Shown one piece after another: positions 59,301 to 64,000 of a stretch of DNA of 64,000 bases. Source of the stretch: Trochalopteron elliotii (Eukaryota > Chordata > Aves > Passeriformes > Leiothrichidae); contig JANPWX010000360.1 in NCBI GenBank assembly GCA_024734555.1, positions 1,219,628-1,283,627 on the forward strand. The letters run 5' to 3'. Every line of letters starts with the position of its first letter. Within the stretch, counting starts at the first letter, position 1. The position numbers and the translations under genes are program-made. The notes under the pieces are model-generated. The model ran no database searches and was not told where the DNA came from. It worked only from the letters and a program-made list of their open reading frames with translations.

Positions 59301-62300
59301 AGTTCTTAGCATAATTGTATTGGATTCTCCTAGGAAAAGAAATAAGGTATTTCTGGAAAGTTTATTTTCCTTTCTCTTGAACTGTAGGCCTTTTTTTTTT
59401 TTAAATAGTAACTCAGCCTTTTGGTTTTCTTTCACCCCTTTCACCCCCTCTGTTGCTATTCCTTGAGAACTGTGGGTGGCCAATGAAGTGGTGAACATCA
59501 CATGATGTCACTTAGCAACCTGATGTTCATAAATAGCAACAATCATTTTTCTAATAGCTATTTTTCTCCACGAGACAAAATGCTTAGACCCATTCCATTC
59601 TGAGAGTGCTGAATTCTTCATCTGACTTCCAGTATATTTATTGCTTATGCTTTCCTTTCTGGGGGTCCAATGTCACATGATTATATCATGGCTGATGCTG
59701 TTAGGATGCTTCTAACTTTTTTCTGAGCTTACTGGTAACATGTAATGACACTAATTGTTAGCACCATTAAAGCTCTTTAAGAATAGTCTCCTCTCCCTTT
59801 TCCTAAATGCCTGCATTGCATAAGTCTCATATGCTCTCAACATACTGTTGGTGAGATGAAACCAGAAGGGTCATCCACAAACACTTTTTTTTATTATTTT
59901 TAAATGCCTTTGGGGAATGCTCAGGAAGCTCAGAGATTTATCAATTCTTTTGGAAGGAATCTGGTAGGATTCGTGTGTACTCTCTTAATATTAGTATAAT
60001 AATTTAAAATATTTGCTTTGCTGTGAAGGACTGTCTCTGTTAAATGACAGATTTTTGCAGCCAGCTTACCTTCACATGAGTATTAAGATGGAAACCAGAA
60101 GATAAGATTATAAACTATGGAAATTAGAGTTGTGCAAGCCTTTGAAAAGGACCTTATAAAAAATTGCTTAGGAAATACAGTGAAATTATGCAACCACCTA
60201 AGCCCAGCTTGACCTCAAGGAGTTCTCTGTCTGAGTGCACAGAAGAAAAACCAGCCCCAAATCCTGTCCAAGCAGCATCAGTTCCCCTCTCCCTAACCAT
60301 CTGGCTGCTCCTCAGAAAGCTGAGGGCTCTCTAGCTGGGAAGAGGGAGAAACGTGGGTGAAACCAAGACACTGTCATGGTGTGTGTGTGACCGCTTCCAC
60401 AAATCCACCAGCTACTCCCTAAATACTCCTGTCCCTCACACTATCTGCATTGGTAATTCATACACCAAGTAACTAATGGCTGAACGACACAGATAGGGAA
60501 AAATACTTGGTTTCCTTGCTCCCTTTATTGTTTCTTTTTTTATTTGATACAGAAAAATAATTATACTACAGAACAGAGAAATAAGGAAGACTGTACTTCC
60601 TTTCTATTTTGAAGACATCTTCATCGTTCATACCTTCTTTCTGTAGACCTACCTTTGAGTTCTATAAAATGTGTTGGGGGGGGGCGGGGAACTCTCTGAT
60701 AGAAACACTTATGGTGCCCCAGAGCTCTCTACTGCTCTGCTCTCACATAGCTGCAGTATCTTGCATCAGCAAACTGTTGCTATCTGAGCCACTTTAGGCA
60801 CAGCAGCTCATGTCTGGAGGGTGACAGCAATGAAATCCCTACAAGCAGTCTCGAAATTTCAACCTCACTGTGTCTGGTGGAAGTCAGAAGAATAAAAACT
60901 GCAAAATAAACTGCTTCCTCTTGTTGAGGGAAGTGAGGACAAAAGTACCTAATCAACAGCTCTCAGTCTACTAAAACCTTTAAACTCAGTTTAACAGGAG
61001 AGGCAGATAAAGTGATATATGTAATATATTACTTTCTATGTCTTCTTCCTGTGAGCAAGCACAATTAAGATTGCTGTAATGAAAGACAAATTATTCCAAG
61101 ATAGGATTTTGCATTGATCAATTGGATTGATGTAAATTATGCAGATTGAGAAAATGAATGAAAGATTATGGCCTCTGCAAATGCATTTTTTACTCTCTGC
61201 CAATACAAGGGTTTTTTTTTTTTAATTTCACATTTTTATTACACTATACATGATGGGATTATTCATAGAAATCATCACATTCAGGGTGTGCTGGCTGGAG
61301 ACATTGGAAGAGAAAGTTCTTAGCCTGATTACTTCCCAACATATTTTTATTTGTCTCATAATCCATCTGCATTTTATAGTGTGAATTAGAGTTGGAAGAC
61401 ATACCTAAATCAAAGACAGATTGTGGGGTGTAGCAAAACTAAAATCTCAAAACAGTTATGAGCTGCAATGAAGATAATTTAGGAAGGAAGAGTATTTCAT
61501 GCTCTTTGTATGTCAGTAGATGGTGCTCTGTATACTATCTACACACACAATGTATATGCATAGAATGGTTTTATAGATGGTGATTGTTATGTAGCTTTCC
61601 TTGGTGCAATGGAAAGAATTTCTGGGGGAAAAATCCTACATATTAAATTCAAGCTAGTCACAATTCTAGTTACATTTACTTGAAAATATACATTTTCCCT
61701 CTTATTTTTAACTCATCTTTGAGTTCAGGTGTGTTCAAAGAGGGACTTTTCTTCAGTAGATCTGGCGTCTGCAGCAAACTATCATGTAGCAAGTAAAAAC
61801 AAACTAGTAAATAAGTTTGCTTTACAGCTTAACTGAATTTCATTGTAAGCCCCATACTACATACTACAGAGCTACATGTTGCATTTAGATCCATTTAGAG
61901 ATCTGATATGTGATATCTGAGAATGATATTCTTTAATAGTCTTTTAAAACCCCCATTTTAACAATAAACTTACTTTTAAAACATTTTATGTTAACTCTTC
62001 ATGCTGACCTTCCAAAGTTATAATTTGCCTTATTTGTTATGAACATTAGGGGACACCTCTAACACATTGGTATTATTTAGGACTTCTTTTGTAGGAGCTT
62101 TTGCTCATCCATATTTTATTTTTTTACAATATAGGCACCCATTCAGACACCAACCTACCTAGAAGATTTCCAGTCATAAATAGGAATAAAAAGTAAGTAG
62201 TGCTGAGACATGACCAAACTTTGAGGTACGCTGTTTCCTGTCTCTTTTACTCAATGAAAAATTCAGGATCTTGCAAGACAGGAAGCTCTCTGTTGCAAAT

Positions 62301-64000
62301 CACAGTACATACAAAGCATGTATGTTGTCAATGGCCCTGTTGTGGCCATGGAAAAGCTCCTTTAAGACAATTTGAATACACCTTGTAGGCACCCAGGGAT
62401 CTTTTCACCATTTCTTTCTAACACAGGGCTGGTGCTCCTTGCTCTCTATTAAAACATAAAGATAGTGAAGAAGTATTTTTAGATGGAAGAAGATGATTTA
62501 GTTGGTGATTCCAGTGAGACACTGCTGTGTTTCAGGAAGAAGAATATGGTGGTCAGAACGGAGGAGTCAGGATAACATGCTGGGGCAGTTTCTAGGGCAG
62601 TTTTGAGCTCCATCACTTTTCTTGAAGACAAGTTGATGGAGGGGGCCAAGTCTTCCTCTAGGTTTTTTGCATGTTACCAGTTGCAATGCTGTGATGTGAA
62701 AGCTCAGTCTATCTTTCATAAAGCATGAAAATTCTTAGATGTGGAAGGGTAAAGCTCATAGAACTGATTGATCTAAGCAAGAGATAGCTTAGTTATCCAC
62801 TAGGAAATACCAAGGGACAGGCAAGGGCCCAAGGTTTGCTGTCGTTCTAAGTAACAGTCAAATTGTGTTTCTTAATCACTAAGAAAACAGGGATGGAGGT
62901 TGTATATTTTAACTCACTATTTCTGCATTTTCTATATTGTGGGAGATCTAAATTTGAACTTCTACTGTGCAGCCTTTGGTCACAGCCCTGAGGTCACACC
63001 CCTCCAACACCCACAGACCCATCTGCCAACCCCCACTGCCCATCATGTGTGACCCTCCCCCTGCCTACTCTGCCTGCTTCATGTCCCCAGCCCACCAGGT
63101 TGCAGCCTGAGGCTTTCTCAGGCAAGCCTTCCTCTTGAAGATTGTCACTTCTGAATACATTTGTTTCACTGAGAAATATCTATAATTAACTTTGCCCTTA
63201 CCTAGCTTGGAAATGTGCCTTTTTGACACAGCAAATATGTGTTCTGTAGAAAGCATACTGCACTGAAGAAATTCTTCAGAGAACCCAATGGATGGAACAA
63301 TCACCATCACTTAGGAGCACTGGCTCCAGCACTGATGGGGTTCAGGCCTGACACTCTTAGCCCAAGGGGCTTACCCAGGCTGAACTATTGGGACTAATTC
63401 ACACGCCCTCCTTACTGGAGAATTTTAATTAGTAAATCATGGATCATAGATAACTATGAGGAACCTCTGTTTTGTGAATGCTGGCAGATCCCTGGAGCTG
63501 CCCAGAAACTTGCTGTTTGATATGACTGCAACCTGATGCACCTGTATGTCCAGCCAATATATAATATAAACTCACACGTGTAATATTAGGCACTGAGTGG
63601 TTTCAGGTGTTTTTTGGTGTGGAGATCAGGCAACTGAATGTGTCTGTAAGTGCCTACAGAAACACCTGAGGAAAAAAATCCTTGCTCTGAATTTAGCTCA
63701 CAATACCTATGAGAGGCAGTTGGCTGTCCATGAAAAGGGAACACCTCCTGGAAGTATTGTAAAGGAAACCACTTGGTAACAGTGAGAAGTGTAGAGGCAG
63801 TACAGCTGTACAGAAAGGGGGGCAGGTTAATGTACTTAATTAATGTACTCTCTTGAAATATAGATTTCAGCTGGAGAAAATACATTTTCAAACCAAAATG
63901 TTAAGTAAGCTTGTTCCTAGATTCTACAACTGTAGTAAACATTTATGAAGAAATGATCAATTTGAGAATCAAAAGGAAGATTAACAGCTTTAGTTTTATA

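Larger units (their letters stand above)
51801..64000. other. Intergenic region upstream of FAM98B
   Basis: 12.2 kb with no supported gene. Open frames are short, lack family similarity, and none has convincing splice sites. It contains a (CA)n tract, a (GTTTT)n tract, a promoter-like motif cluster near 59480-59540 and a candidate conserved element near 61065-61200. In other vertebrates SPRED1 lies farther along in this direction. Confidence 0.7.

Overview
This is a window of vertebrate nuclear DNA, most likely from a bird or other sauropsid. The genes are split into short exons with GT-AG introns, the introns are compact, recognisable interspersed repeats are scarce, and the only CpG island sits at a gene start. 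The species cannot be named from the sequence alone. There are no prokaryotic features, CRISPR arrays or intact mobile elements that I can see.

Two genes lie tail to tail. Positions 1-33305 hold the 3' part of RASGRP1 on the + strand: 15 coding exons (numbered 3-17 by comparison with the 17-exon human gene as I remember it) encode about 717 residues, from the REM domain through RasGEF, EF-hands and C1 to the C-terminal coiled coil, followed by a 3'UTR of about 3 kb. Exons 1 and 2 were not found and probably lie upstream of the window. Positions 36790-51500 hold FAM98B on the - strand: seven coding exons (2-8) encode 394 residues ending in a Gly-rich tail. Its first exon very probably lies in a 385-base assembly gap (51133-51517) inside the CpG island. 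About 3.5 kb of non-coding DNA separates the two 3' ends, and 51.8-64 kb is non-coding DNA upstream of FAM98B, where SPRED1 is expected farther out in the usual vertebrate order.

The proteins act separately. RasGRP1 is a diacylglycerol- and calcium-responsive exchange factor for Ras in lymphocytes. FAM98B is a subunit of the tRNA-ligase complex with RTCB, DDX1 and RTRAF. Their neighbourhood mirrors the paralogous RASGRP3-FAM98A pair, consistent with an old block duplication.

The main points of interest are a textbook U12-type AT-AC intron in RASGRP1 (11635-13753), substitutions in the second EF-hand loop, a coding minisatellite in FAM98B, two overlapping hairpins in an intron, and a diverged repeat pair shared between an intron and the RASGRP1 3'UTR. 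I found no convincing previously undescribed system.
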